DNA of 64,000 nt, taken from positions 1,984,001-2,048,000 of the forward strand of contig NZ_CP126251.1 in NCBI RefSeq assembly GCF_003234115.2, written 5' to 3'. Below the pieces are notes generated by a model. It ran no database searches. It had not been told where the DNA came from and saw only the letters and a list, made by a program, of their open reading frames with translations. Below, one piece after another: positions 41,830 to 49,337 of the stretch (positions are counted from its first letter, which is position 1; each line of letters begins with the position of its first letter). The translations under genes and the position numbers were made by a program. Origin of the DNA: Curtobacterium sp. MCPF17_002 (GTDB lineage Bacteria > Actinomycetota > Actinomycetes > Actinomycetales > Microbacteriaceae).

Positions 41830-41849
41830 TGTTTGACGAAAGTCAAACA
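41830..41849. promoter_or_regulatory. Operator-like dyad before efflux pump
   Basis: TGTTTGAC-GAAA-GTCAAACA, perfect 8-base arms, 73 bases upstream of the pump ATG. It is a probable binding site for the co-transcribed MarR regulator. Confidence 0.65.
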
Positions 41850-41862
41850 TCCCCTGGGTTGC

Positions 41863-41920
41863 GGCCTGGAGGCGCGGACCAGGTGAGCAGACCGGCTCGG
41901 GTGATCCGCGCCTCCAGGCC
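41863..41920. repeat. CTGGAGG-family palindrome in a divergent region
   Basis: GGCCTGGAGGCGCGGA (41863-41878) and TCCGCGCCTCCAGGCC (41905-41920), perfect 16-base arms around a 26-base loop. It lies between two divergent genes, where a terminator is not needed. Confidence 0.85.
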
Positions 41921-42029
41921 GGCGCCGCCCATCCGACGGACGGTCGTCATCCGGCCGACGTGACCGACTTCGGTCGAGCGGCGGCGCCGCGTCATCCGCG
42001 CGGCCGATGGCCGCGACCTCCGCCGACGG

Positions 42030-42035
42030 GACCAT
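42030..42035 (+). promoter_or_regulatory. Possible -10 box upstream of alr leader
   Basis: GACCAT, 6 bases before an ATG (42042) that opens a 14-codon frame ending at the alr start. Confidence 0.35.
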
Positions 42036-42041
42036 CGGAAC

Positions 42042-42086
42042 ATGACCACCAGCACCAGCACCGGCGAGCCGACGAGGTCCGGATGA
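42042..42086 (+). CDS. Possible 14-residue leader peptide of alr
   Basis: ATG at 42042 encodes MTTSTSTGEPTRSG and stops at TGA 42084-42086, overlapping the alr ATG (ATGA). GACCAT at the leaderless distance lies before it. If translated, it would couple alr translation to a leaderless start. It may be chance; no homology can be judged at this length. Confidence 0.3.
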   Translation: MTTSTSTGEPTRSG

Positions 42087-43213
42087 CGACGTCGGCCCCG
42101 CAGCTCGTCGTCCACGACGACGCCATCCGCGCGAACACGTCCCGGTTCGCCGACCGTACCGACGGCCGGCTGATGGCCGTGCTCAAGGCCGACGGCTTCG
42201 GCCACGGCGCCATCGCCCGCTCCGTCATCGACGCCGGCGCGACCTCCATCGGCGTGACGACGATCGACGAAGCGCTCGCGATCCGTCGCGACGGTGCCGA
42301 CGTTCCCGTGCTCAGCTGGCTGAACCCCGTCGACGCGGACTTCGAGGCGGCGCTCCTCGCCGACGTCGACATCGCGGTGTCCGGCGTCGAACTCCTCAGC
42401 GCCGTGAGCCGGGCGGCGCTCCGGACCCGGCGTCGCGCTCGTGTCCACCTGCACGTCGACGTCGGCATGTCCCGCGACGGTGCCGCTCCGGAGACCTGGT
42501 CGGCGCTCTGCACCGCGGCGCGCGAACTCCAGCTGCTCGGCACGGTCCGGGTCGTCGGCGTGATGGGACACATGTCCTGCGCCGACCGCCCCGAGGACCC
42601 GCAGAACGACCGCGAACGACTCCTGTTCGCGAACGCCGTCCGGACCGCGCGACGCCGTGGTCTCGCGGGCTTCGTCACGCACCTCGCCGCCACCGCCGCG
42701 ACGATCACCGGCGCCGGCGGCACCCACGACGTGCACCGGATCGGCGCCGGCTTGTTCGGCATCGACCCGTCGGCGACCTCGACGGACCTCCGACCGACGC
42801 TGTCCCTGACCGCCCCGGTGGTGGGGACCCGCGAGATCGGGGCCGGCGTCGGCATCGGGTACGGGCTCGACCACGTGGCGGCGGGTCGGACGAACCTGGC
42901 GCTGCTCCCCCTCGGCTACGGCGACGGACTCCCCCGGAGCGCCTCCGAACGCGCCGAGGTGCACGTCCGCGGACGTCGTCGTCCGCTCGTCGGGCGGTTC
43001 TCGATGGACATGGTGGTCGTGGACACCGGCGACGACCGGCTGCACCTCGGCGAGACGGTGACGCTCTTCGGCCGCGGCACCGACGGCGATCCCACGGTCG
43101 CCGACTGGGCGCGGTGGGCCGACACCATCGAGCACGAGATCGTCACCCGGATCGGCTCCCGTGTCGCCCGGGTCCACCGCAGCACCGACACCCTGGAGGC
43201 CGCGCATGCCTGA
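42083..43213 (+). CDS. alr: Alanine racemase
   Basis: Alr interconverts L- and D-alanine for peptidoglycan. The 376 residues show the PLP lysine K35 in VLKADGFGHGA, catalytic Tyr Y260 in GVGIGYGLDH, and GYGDGLPRSAS with GRFSMDMVVVD. The HxANSAA segment reads HLAATAATI, a variant. GAGG precedes the ATG. The pairing with a D-Ala ligase and separation from the usual chromosomal neighbours suggests a second, accessory racemase, possibly linked to cell-wall antibiotic tolerance (inference). Confidence 0.92.
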   Translation: MTTSAPQLVVHDDAIRANTSRFADRTDGRLMAVLKADGFGHGAIARSVIDAGATSIGVTTIDEALAIRRDGADVPVLSWLNPVDADFEAALLADVDIAVSGVELLSAVSRAALRTRRRARVHLHVDVGMSRDGAAPETWSALCTAARELQLLGTVRVVGVMGHMSCADRPEDPQNDRERLLFANAVRTARRRGLAGFVTHLAATAATITGAGGTHDVHRIGAGLFGIDPSATSTDLRPTLSLTAPVVGTREIGAGVGIGYGLDHVAAGRTNLALLPLGYGDGLPRSASERAEVHVRGRRRPLVGRFSMDMVVVDTGDDRLHLGETVTLFGRGTDGDPTVADWARWADTIEHEIVTRIGSRVARVHRSTDTLEAAHA

Positions 43214-44243
43214 CCACGACTCCCCCGACCTGGGCCGCGCTGAGCTGCCCCGCGCTGACCTGGGCGGTGCTGAGCTCCGCCACACTGATCTGCGCCGCGT
43301 CGCCGTCATCGGCGGCGGTGTGAACGACGAGCACGAGGTCTCGCTGGCCTCCGCCGCCGCCGTCGCCCGGGCCGTCCACGAACTCGGTCTCGACGTGGTC
43401 CCGCTCACGATCGACCGGGACGGCTCCTGGCGGCACACCGACGGCGCGGCGTTGTGCCCCGCGGAGGCCGTGGCACTCCTGACCACCTGCGACGCCGCGT
43501 TCCCGGCGCTGCACGGCGTCCACGGCGAGGACGGCACCGTCGCCGGGTTCCTCGACCTGATCGGGGTGCCCGTCGTCGGCTCCCCCGTCCGCGCCGGTGC
43601 ACTCGGGATGGACAAGTGGGTGACGAAGACGATCGCCGAGTCCCTGGGGATCAGCACGGCGCCGGCCGCGCTCATCCGCGCCGGAGCCACTGCGGGTGCC
43701 CTGCCGTTCGCGCCGCCCCTCGTCGTGAAGCCGACCACGGGCGGCTCGAGCAACGGCGTCTCGGTCGTGCGGCACACCGGCGAGTACCCCGCCGCGATCG
43801 CCTCCGCGCGGGCCGCCGGTCCCGAGGTCCTGGTCGAGTCGTTCGTCACCGGGAGGGAGATCGACATCGCCGTCTTCCGCGACCGTTCCGGAGCGCTGCG
43901 GACGGGCTCGACGCTCGAGATCGGGGTGGCGGACGGTGCACTGTTCGGCCGGGAGCAGAAGTACGACGGGACCGCGGAGTTCGTGCTGCCCGCACGACTG
44001 ACGGATGACGAGCACGCCGCCGTCGAACGCGCCGCGCGGACGCTCTACGACACCCTCGGGTGCGCCGGCGTGGCCCGGTTCGACTTCTTCGTGACCGCGG
44101 ACGGCGTGGTGCTCAACGAGGTGAACACCTGCCCGGGCTTCACCAAGCAGTCGCAGGTGCCGCAGATGTTCGCGGCGGTCGGGCTCCCCTACGTCGCGCT
44201 CGTCCGAGAGCTCCTCGACGCGGCGGTCACGCTCACGCCCTGA
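43206..44243 (+). CDS. ddl: D-alanine--D-alanine ligase family protein
   Basis: An ATP-grasp ligase of 345 residues: VAVIGGGVNDEHEVSLASAA, FPALHGVHGEDGTVAGFLDLIGVP, VVKPTTGGSSNGVSVV and the C-terminal LNEVNTCPGFTKQSQVPQMFAA with the Mg ligands. Before the ATP-grasp part lie five perfect pentapeptides, residues 8-32 (DLGRA ELPRA DLGGA ELRHT DLRRV), an unusual N-terminal extension. ATG 43206 is supported by GGAGG and overlaps alr by 8 bases. Whether the product is D-Ala-D-Ala or another depsipeptide or dipeptide is not clear from sequence. Confidence 0.92.
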   Translation: MPDHDSPDLGRAELPRADLGGAELRHTDLRRVAVIGGGVNDEHEVSLASAAAVARAVHELGLDVVPLTIDRDGSWRHTDGAALCPAEAVALLTTCDAAFPALHGVHGEDGTVAGFLDLIGVPVVGSPVRAGALGMDKWVTKTIAESLGISTAPAALIRAGATAGALPFAPPLVVKPTTGGSSNGVSVVRHTGEYPAAIASARAAGPEVLVESFVTGREIDIAVFRDRSGALRTGSTLEIGVADGALFGREQKYDGTAEFVLPARLTDDEHAAVERAARTLYDTLGCAGVARFDFFVTADGVVLNEVNTCPGFTKQSQVPQMFAAVGLPYVALVRELLDAAVTLTP

Positions 44244-44285
44244 GGCTGCGCCTCGCCTTCGTCCCGACTGTCAGGGGTGCGCCGC

Positions 44286-44462
44286 TCAGGACTGCTGGTC
44301 GCCCGCGGGGTCTTCGCCGTCGGTCGGCACGTCGTCCGCGTCGATCTCGAGCGCGGCCTGTTCGTCGTCGCGCTCCTCGAGGTCCTCGCGGTCCGTGTCG
44401 GGCTGCTCGGGCGCTTCGGCCTGGGTGGTCTCTTCGGCGGGGTCCGGCTGGCTGTAGCTCAT
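44286..44462 (-). CDS. Small acidic protein, 58 residues
   Basis: MSYSQPDPAEETTQAEAPEQ followed by more Glu/Asp/Gln-rich sequence; no hydrophobic core, so probably disordered. I do not recognise it. TAGCGT sits 7 bases before the ATG, supporting a leaderless start and a real gene. It converges on ddl, 42 bases away. Confidence 0.6.
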   Translation of the reverse strand: MSYSQPDPAEETTQAEAPEQPDTDREDLEERDDEQAALEIDADDVPTDGEDPAGDQQS

Positions 44463-44469
44463 GCCGGGG

Positions 44470-44475
44470 ACGCTA
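44470..44475 (-). promoter_or_regulatory. -10 box of leaderless small acidic protein gene
   Basis: TAGCGT on the minus strand, 7 bases before ATG 44462. Confidence 0.45.
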
Positions 44476-44529
44476 CGCGTGGGACCTGGGCGGGCATCCG
44501 GCGGCCCGGTGGGACGCACCGGAGACGGA

Positions 44530-44565
44530 CTGGAGGCGCGTGGCGATGCCGCCACGCGCCTCCGG
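44530..44565. repeat. CTGGAGG-family palindrome
   Basis: CTGGAGGCGCGTGGC (44530-44544), loop GATGCC, GCCACGCGCCTCCGG (44551-44565); one mismatch in 15. It lies between two genes in the same orientation. Confidence 0.8.
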
Positions 44566-44581
44566 TCGTGCGTCTCGAGCC

Positions 44582-44893
44582 TCAGTTCACGAGGTTGGCG
44601 AGCGCGATCGCGTTGATGATGAAGCCGATGATCCCCACGACGATGGCGATCACGGACAGGATGATCCCGCCGAGGACGATGCCGCGGCTCAGGCTGCGAC
44701 GGCGGGCGAGGATCCCGAGGATGAGGCCGACGACACCGGCGATGACACCGACGATCGGGATGAAGAGTCCGACGACGGTACCGATGATCCCGAGCACGAG
44801 GCTGGCGATCGCCATGCCGTTGCTCGAGCTCGTGGGCGCGGTGCCGGGGTTGCCTGCTGCGGGGTAGTTCGGTCCACCGGGCTGGTTGGACAT
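44582..44893 (-). CDS. DUF4190-like small membrane protein
   Basis: 103 residues: a Pro/Gly/Asn-rich N-terminus, then NGMAIASLVLGIIGTVVGLFIPIVGVIAGVVGLILG, the basic turn ARRRSLSRG and a second membrane segment GIVLGGIILSVIAIVVGIIGFI. This two-segment pattern with a Gly-rich centre matches DUF4190; the function is unknown. The ATG is preceded by GAAGGAG. Confidence 0.8.
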   Translation of the reverse strand: MSNQPGGPNYPAAGNPGTAPTSSSNGMAIASLVLGIIGTVVGLFIPIVGVIAGVVGLILGILARRRSLSRGIVLGGIILSVIAIVVGIIGFIINAIALANLVN

Positions 44894-45029
44894 GGGGGCT
44901 CCTTCGGTCCGGACGCTCGCCGAGCGGCCGGGCAGCCGCAGGCCGGGTAGCCATGCGTGAGCGTCACTCGAAACCGTAGCCCGAACGTACGGCTCGTGTT
45001 CAGGTCGGCGGCCGGCATCTGTCCTTCGG

Positions 45030-45069
45030 CTCAGGCGCCGACTGCAGGGGCCCGCCCTCAGGCGCCGAC
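45030..45069. repeat. Short direct repeat at the end of the UvrA-like gene
   Basis: CTCAGGCGCCGAC occurs at 45030-45042 and again at 45057-45069, where it contains the stop codon of the UvrA-like gene; a 27-base duplication offset. Confidence 0.5.
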
Positions 45070-47412
45070 GTACGCCGCCAGGTGCTCCCCCGTCAGTGTC
45101 GACCGGTCCCGCACGAGTTCCGCCGGTGTCCCCTCGAACACCACCCGTCCGCCGTCGTGCCCGGCACCCGGACCGAGGTCGATGAGCCAGTCGGCATGCG
45201 CCATCGCGGCCTGGTGGTGCTCGATCACGACGACGGTCTTCCCCGAGTCCACCAGGCGGTCGAGCAGCCCGAGCAACTGATCGACGTCCGCCAGGTGCAG
45301 ACCGGTGGTCGGTTCGTCGAGCACGACGATGCCGCCGGCGTCACCGAGGTGCGTCGCGAGCTTCAGTCGCTGGCGTTCCCCGCCGGAGAGCGTCGTGAGC
45401 GGCTGCCCGATCGTCAGGTAACCGAGTCCGACGTCCACGAGCCGGGCGAGGATCGCGTGGGCCGCCGGGATCGTCGCCTCGCCGGTGGCGAAGAACTGCT
45501 CGGCCTCGGCGACGGGCATCGCGAGCACCTTGCCGCCGAGCCGGTACTCGAGCACGGACTGGTCGAACCGCTTGCCGCCGCACTCGGAGCACGGGGTCGC
45601 GATGCCCGCCATCATGCCGAGGTCGGTGTAGATCACCCCGGCGCCGTTGCACGCCGGGCAGGCGCCCTCGGAGTTCGCGCTGAAGAGCGCGGGCTTCACG
45701 CCGTTGGCCTTCGCGAACGCTTTCCGGATCGGTTCGAGCAGCCCGGTGTAGGTCGCCGGGTTGCTGCGCCGGGAGCCACGGATGGCGCCCTGGTCGATCG
45801 CGACGACGTCGTCACGCGGCGACAGCGAGCCGTGGATGAGCGTGCTCTTGCCGGAACCGGCCACGCCGGTGACGACGGTGAGGACGCCCGTCGGGACGTC
45901 GACGTCGACCCCCTGGAGGTTGTGGGCGTCGGCCCCGCGGATCTCGATGACGCCGGTGCGCTGCCGGACCTCGGGCCTGAGCGTCACCCGGTCGTCGAGG
46001 TGCTTGCCCGTCACGGTGCCGCTCCCCCGCAGACCGTTGACCGGCCCCTCGTAGCAGAGGGTCCCGCCGTACGTGCCGGCCCCCGGACCGAGGTCGACCA
46101 CGTGGTCCGCGATCGCGATGACCTCCGGCTTGTGCTCGACGACCAGCACCGTGTTGCCCTTGTCGCGCAGTCGGAGCAGCAGCTGGTTCATCCGCTCGAT
46201 GTCGTGCGGGTGCAGCCCTGTGCTCGGCTCGTCGAAGACGTAGGTGACGTCGCTGAGGGACGATCCCAGGTGCTTCACCATCTTCACGCGCTGTCCCTCT
46301 CCCCCGGACAACGTCCCCGTCGGCCGGTCCAGCGACAGGTACCCGAGGCCGATCTCGACGAAGGAGTCGACGGCGTCACGGAGTCCGTCGAGGAGCGGCC
46401 CGACGCTCGGCTCGTCGAGTCCGTGCAACCACGCCGCGAGGTCGGTGATCTGCATCGCGCAGACGTCGGCGATGCTCTTGCCGGCGATCTTCGACGACCG
46501 CGCGATGTCGTTCAGTCGCGTGCCGGCGCACGCGGGGCACGTGGTGAAGGTCACCGCCCGGTCGACGAAGGCCCGGATGTGCGGCTGCATCGCGTCTCGG
46601 TCCTTCTGCAGGAACGAGCGGCGGACCCGGAGGACCAGGCCCTCGTACGTCATGTTGATCCCGGCGATCTTCTGCTTCGTCGGCTCGCGGTGGAGGAAGT
46701 CCTCGCGCTCCTGCGCCGTGAAGTCGCGGATCGGCTTGTCCTTGTCGACGTACCCGGACTCGGCGAACATCCGGACGTTCCACCCGTCGGTGCCGTAGCC
46801 CGGGATGGTGATGGCGCCGTCCGCCAGCGACTTCGTGTCGTCGAACAGCTGCGTGAGGTCGATGTCGGTCACCGAGCCCCTGCCCTCGCAGTCGGCGCAC
46901 ATCCCGCCGAGCCGCGAGAACGAGACCTTCTCGGCCTTGGCGTCCTTGCCCTTCTGCACCGTGATGGCCCCACCCGCCGTGACCGTTGCGAGGTTGAAGG
47001 AGAAGGCGTTCGGTCCCCCGACGTGCGGGGTGCCCAGTCGGCTGAAGAGCACCCGGAGCATCGCGTTCGCGTCCGTCACGGTGCCCACGGTCGATCGTGG
47101 GTCCGCGCCGATGCGTTCCTGGTCGACCACGATCGCGGTGGTCAGCCCGTCGAGGACGTCGACGTCGGGGCGTGCGAGCGACGGCATGAAGCCCTGCACG
47201 AAGGCGCTGTACGTCTCGTTGATCATCCGCTGCGACTCGGCGGCGACGGTCGCGAACACCAGCGAGCTCTTGCCCGAGCCGGACACCCCGGTGAAGACCG
47301 TCAGGCGGCGCTTCGGGAGGTCGACGTCGACGTCGCGCAGGTTGTTCTCGCGCGCGCCACGGACCCGGATGCGGTCGTGACGGTCGGCGGCGTGGTCGGC
47401 GCTGGGTTCCAT
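45058..47412 (-). CDS. UvrA-like double ABC ATPase (excinuclease A paralogue)
   Basis: 784 residues with two ABC ATPase halves: Walker A GVSGSGKSS (42-50) and GVAGSGKST, signatures TLSGGEGQR and TLSGGERQR, and UvrA-type zinc motifs CADCEGRG, CPACAGTR, CPACNGAG and CSECGGKR. It is about 170 residues shorter than UvrA and lacks the UvrB-binding region, like the UvrA-like proteins tied to drug tolerance in actinobacteria. Role in repair or in antibiotic resistance is open. TAGGCT lies 7 bases before the ATG. Confidence 0.9.
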   Translation of the reverse strand: MEPSADHAADRHDRIRVRGARENNLRDVDVDLPKRRLTVFTGVSGSGKSSLVFATVAAESQRMINETYSAFVQGFMPSLARPDVDVLDGLTTAIVVDQERIGADPRSTVGTVTDANAMLRVLFSRLGTPHVGGPNAFSFNLATVTAGGAITVQKGKDAKAEKVSFSRLGGMCADCEGRGSVTDIDLTQLFDDTKSLADGAITIPGYGTDGWNVRMFAESGYVDKDKPIRDFTAQEREDFLHREPTKQKIAGINMTYEGLVLRVRRSFLQKDRDAMQPHIRAFVDRAVTFTTCPACAGTRLNDIARSSKIAGKSIADVCAMQITDLAAWLHGLDEPSVGPLLDGLRDAVDSFVEIGLGYLSLDRPTGTLSGGEGQRVKMVKHLGSSLSDVTYVFDEPSTGLHPHDIERMNQLLLRLRDKGNTVLVVEHKPEVIAIADHVVDLGPGAGTYGGTLCYEGPVNGLRGSGTVTGKHLDDRVTLRPEVRQRTGVIEIRGADAHNLQGVDVDVPTGVLTVVTGVAGSGKSTLIHGSLSPRDDVVAIDQGAIRGSRRSNPATYTGLLEPIRKAFAKANGVKPALFSANSEGACPACNGAGVIYTDLGMMAGIATPCSECGGKRFDQSVLEYRLGGKVLAMPVAEAEQFFATGEATIPAAHAILARLVDVGLGYLTIGQPLTTLSGGERQRLKLATHLGDAGGIVVLDEPTTGLHLADVDQLLGLLDRLVDSGKTVVVIEHHQAAMAHADWLIDLGPGAGHDGGRVVFEGTPAELVRDRSTLTGEHLAAYVGA

Positions 47413-47419
47413 ACCGATC

Positions 47420-47425
47420 AGCCTA
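47420..47425 (-). promoter_or_regulatory. -10 box of leaderless UvrA-like gene
   Basis: TAGGCT on the minus strand, 7 bases before ATG 47412. Confidence 0.5.
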
Positions 47426-47481
47426 CCGGTGGCGTGTGACGTTCTACAGGACGGTTCCGGCGTGGAACGGCCCCGGCCGCG

Positions 47482-47937
47482 TCACGGCTGTGCGTGCCGC
47501 CGGACGAGTTCGGGGAGCTCGGTCGGTTCGAAGACCTCGTCGGTCGCGTCGAGCTCGTCGGCCGTCCACCACCGCGACTGCAGGATGTCGACCTGTTCGT
47601 CGTCGGTCCAGCCGGCGTCCGACAGCACGAACCCGGGGGTGCGGACGACGTAGAACTCGGCGTGGCCGCGGTCGTGGTCGGCGAGGTCCCACTCGACGTC
47701 GAAGTCCCACGACCAGACCGACTCGCCCGGTTCGTCGATGACGATGCCGGTCTCCTCGCGGAGTTCACGGATCGCGGCGTCGCGGTGGTCCTCCCCCGGG
47801 TCGACACCGCCGCCGGGGGTGATCCAGCGGTGGGCGCCGTCCGACGACGGCGACTTCGTGTCCATCAGGAACACGCGTCCGTCGGGGTCGAGCAGGATGA
47901 TCCGGGAGGTCAGTCGGAGGCCGGGCTTCGCAGTCAC
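47482..47937 (-). CDS. Nudix hydrolase
   Basis: 151 residues with the complete Nudix box GGGVDPGEDHRDAAIRELRE followed by ETGI (GX5EX7REUXEEXGU), on a core RIILLDPDGRVFLMDTKSP. It hydrolyses a nucleoside diphosphate linked to another moiety; substrate unknown. The start is GTG 47937, with TAGCGT 7 bases upstream. It lies between the UvrA-like gene and an SDR gene in the same direction. Confidence 0.92.
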   Translation of the reverse strand: MTAKPGLRLTSRIILLDPDGRVFLMDTKSPSSDGAHRWITPGGGVDPGEDHRDAAIRELREETGIVIDEPGESVWSWDFDVEWDLADHDRGHAEFYVVRTPGFVLSDAGWTDDEQVDILQSRWWTADELDATDEVFEPTELPELVRRHAQP

Positions 47938-47944
47938 CCGATCG

Positions 47945-47950
47945 ACGCTA
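47945..47950 (-). promoter_or_regulatory. -10 box of leaderless Nudix gene
   Basis: TAGCGT on the minus strand, 7 bases before GTG 47937, inside the gap after the SDR stop. Confidence 0.5.
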
Positions 47951-48709
47951 GCCGACGAAGCCGCTGACGTCCCCGACGAGCTTCGTGTGGTCCGCCGGGA
48001 TCGGCTCCACGGCCGCGAGGGCGATCTCGGCCGCGAACTCGGACACGCTGTAGAGCTTGCCGACCTCCTGTCGACGTCCCTCGATCGCGCCCGGGTTGAG
48101 TCGGTTGAGGAGCGTGGCGGTGATCGTGCCCTCGATCATGTCGCCGGAGACCACGACGAACCCGATGCCCGCGGCCTCGAGCTGCGGGACGAGCTCGCGG
48201 AGGGCGAGCTCCCCGGCGCGCTTGCTCTTCGCGACGGGGACGTACTCGTCCATCGTCTCGGCGGTCTCGACGAAGTGGGCCTGGTGGCTCGTGACGAACA
48301 CGACGCGGGAACCGGCCGGCATGTGCGGCACGGCAGTCTGGAGCATGTCGACCTGGGCGTCGCGGTTGAGGCGGAGGGCGTAGTCCTCGCCGAGGCCGGA
48401 CTCCATGCCGCCCGAGGCGTTGAGGACGAGCAGGTCGATGCCGCCCCACTCAGCGACGACGGCGTCCACCATGGCCTGCACCGAGTCGTGCTCGGTCAGG
48501 TCGGCACCGACGGCCAGCGCCGAGCCGCCCGCGGCGACGATCTTCTCGGCGATCTGCTCGGCGCGCTTGGCCTTGTTGCGGTAGTTCACGACGACCTTGG
48601 CACCGGCCTCGGCCAGGTACCCGACGGTGTCCGCACCGATGCCGCGGGAGGACCCCGTGACGAGGGCGCGCGTGTCGGCGAGGGATCCGGGGGCGAGGGG
48701 GTTGCTCAC
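47948..48709 (-). CDS. SDR-family oxidoreductase
   Basis: A 253-residue short-chain dehydrogenase: TGSSRGIGADTVGYL (19-33), VVNYRNKAKRAEQI with the basic residues that favour NADPH, LVLNASGG in place of NNAG, and the active-site YVPVAKSKRAGE. Substrate unknown. The start is GTG 48709 with GGAGAA upstream. TAGGCT at 48753-48758 (minus strand) is the likely -10, giving a normal short leader. Confidence 0.9.
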   Translation of the reverse strand: MSNPLAPGSLADTRALVTGSSRGIGADTVGYLAEAGAKVVVNYRNKAKRAEQIAEKIVAAGGSALAVGADLTEHDSVQAMVDAVVAEWGGIDLLVLNASGGMESGLGEDYALRLNRDAQVDMLQTAVPHMPAGSRVVFVTSHQAHFVETAETMDEYVPVAKSKRAGELALRELVPQLEAAGIGFVVVSGDMIEGTITATLLNRLNPGAIEGRRQEVGKLYSVSEFAAEIALAAVEPIPADHTKLVGDVSGFVG

Positions 48710-48752
48710 AGTCGTGTTCTCCAGGTTCGTTCCGGCGGTTCGGCCGCCGTCG

Positions 48753-48758
48753 AGCCTA
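48753..48758 (-). promoter_or_regulatory. -10 box of SDR gene
   Basis: TAGGCT on the minus strand, 44 bases before GTG 48709. Confidence 0.45.
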
Positions 48759-48791
48759 CCAATCGCCTGGGCGACCGACACTCGTTGCTGA

Positions 48792-48797
48792 TATGTT
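48792..48797 (+). promoter_or_regulatory. -10 region of nfeD-SPFH operon
   Basis: TATGTT within GATATGTTGAAC, about 65 bases before the NfeD GTG. It is divergent from the SDR promoter. Confidence 0.4.
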
Positions 48798-48863
48798 GAA
48801 CGGAGTTGGACCGGCCGTCGCGACGCAGCGACCCGCCGCGCGCGACCGAGGGAGGGAGATCGC

Positions 48864-49337
48864 GTGAACTCGATCGATTGGATCCAGACCGTCGTCTGGA
48901 TCGGACTGGTGCTCGTGCTCGGGGTGGTGGAGATCTTCACCCTCGACTTCATCTTCATCATGCTCGCGGCAGGCGCCGCCGGTGGGCTGATCGCCGGGCT
49001 CCTCGGTGCTCCGTGGTGGCTCTCCGCCGTCATCGCCGCCGCCCTCGCCCTGGTGCTGTTGTCGCTCGTCCGTCCGCGCCTCATCACGGCGCTCGGACGG
49101 AACGCCGACCCGCACCGCACCAACGTCGAAGGGCTGATCGGGCTCCGCGGCACCGTCGCCGTGGCGTTCACGTCGTCCGCGCCCGGGCAGGTGCGCCTGG
49201 CGAACGGCGAGACCTGGAGCGCCCGCATCGCATCCGACTCCACAGACCGAACACCGCCGCTCGGCACCCCCGTGGTCGTCGAGTCCATCGAGGGGTCGAC
49301 AGCCGTCGTCCGCCTCGGAGAAAGGGCCACCTCGTGA
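48864..49337 (+). CDS. NfeD-like membrane protein
   Basis: 157 residues of the short NfeD type (NfeD1b, without the protease domain): membrane helices at about 8-28, 32-48 and 52-68, then a C-terminal OB-fold soluble domain (GLIGLRGTVAVAFTSSAPGQVRLANGETWSARI...GTPVVVESIEGSTAVV). Such proteins partner SPFH proteins in membrane microdomains, and the downstream gene is one. GTG with GGGAGGGAG upstream; GTGA overlap with the SPFH gene. Confidence 0.92.
   Translation: MNSIDWIQTVVWIGLVLVLGVVEIFTLDFIFIMLAAGAAGGLIAGLLGAPWWLSAVIAAALALVLLSLVRPRLITALGRNADPHRTNVEGLIGLRGTVAVAFTSSAPGQVRLANGETWSARIASDSTDRTPPLGTPVVVESIEGSTAVVRLGERATS

Larger units (their letters stand above)
41758..42041. other. Divergent control region between efflux pump and alr
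   Basis: Contains two dyads near the pump, a CTGGAGG-family palindrome, and a second complementary pair GGCGCCGCC (41921-41929) / GGCGGCGCC (41980-41988). No gene of normal size is seen. Confidence 0.5.
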
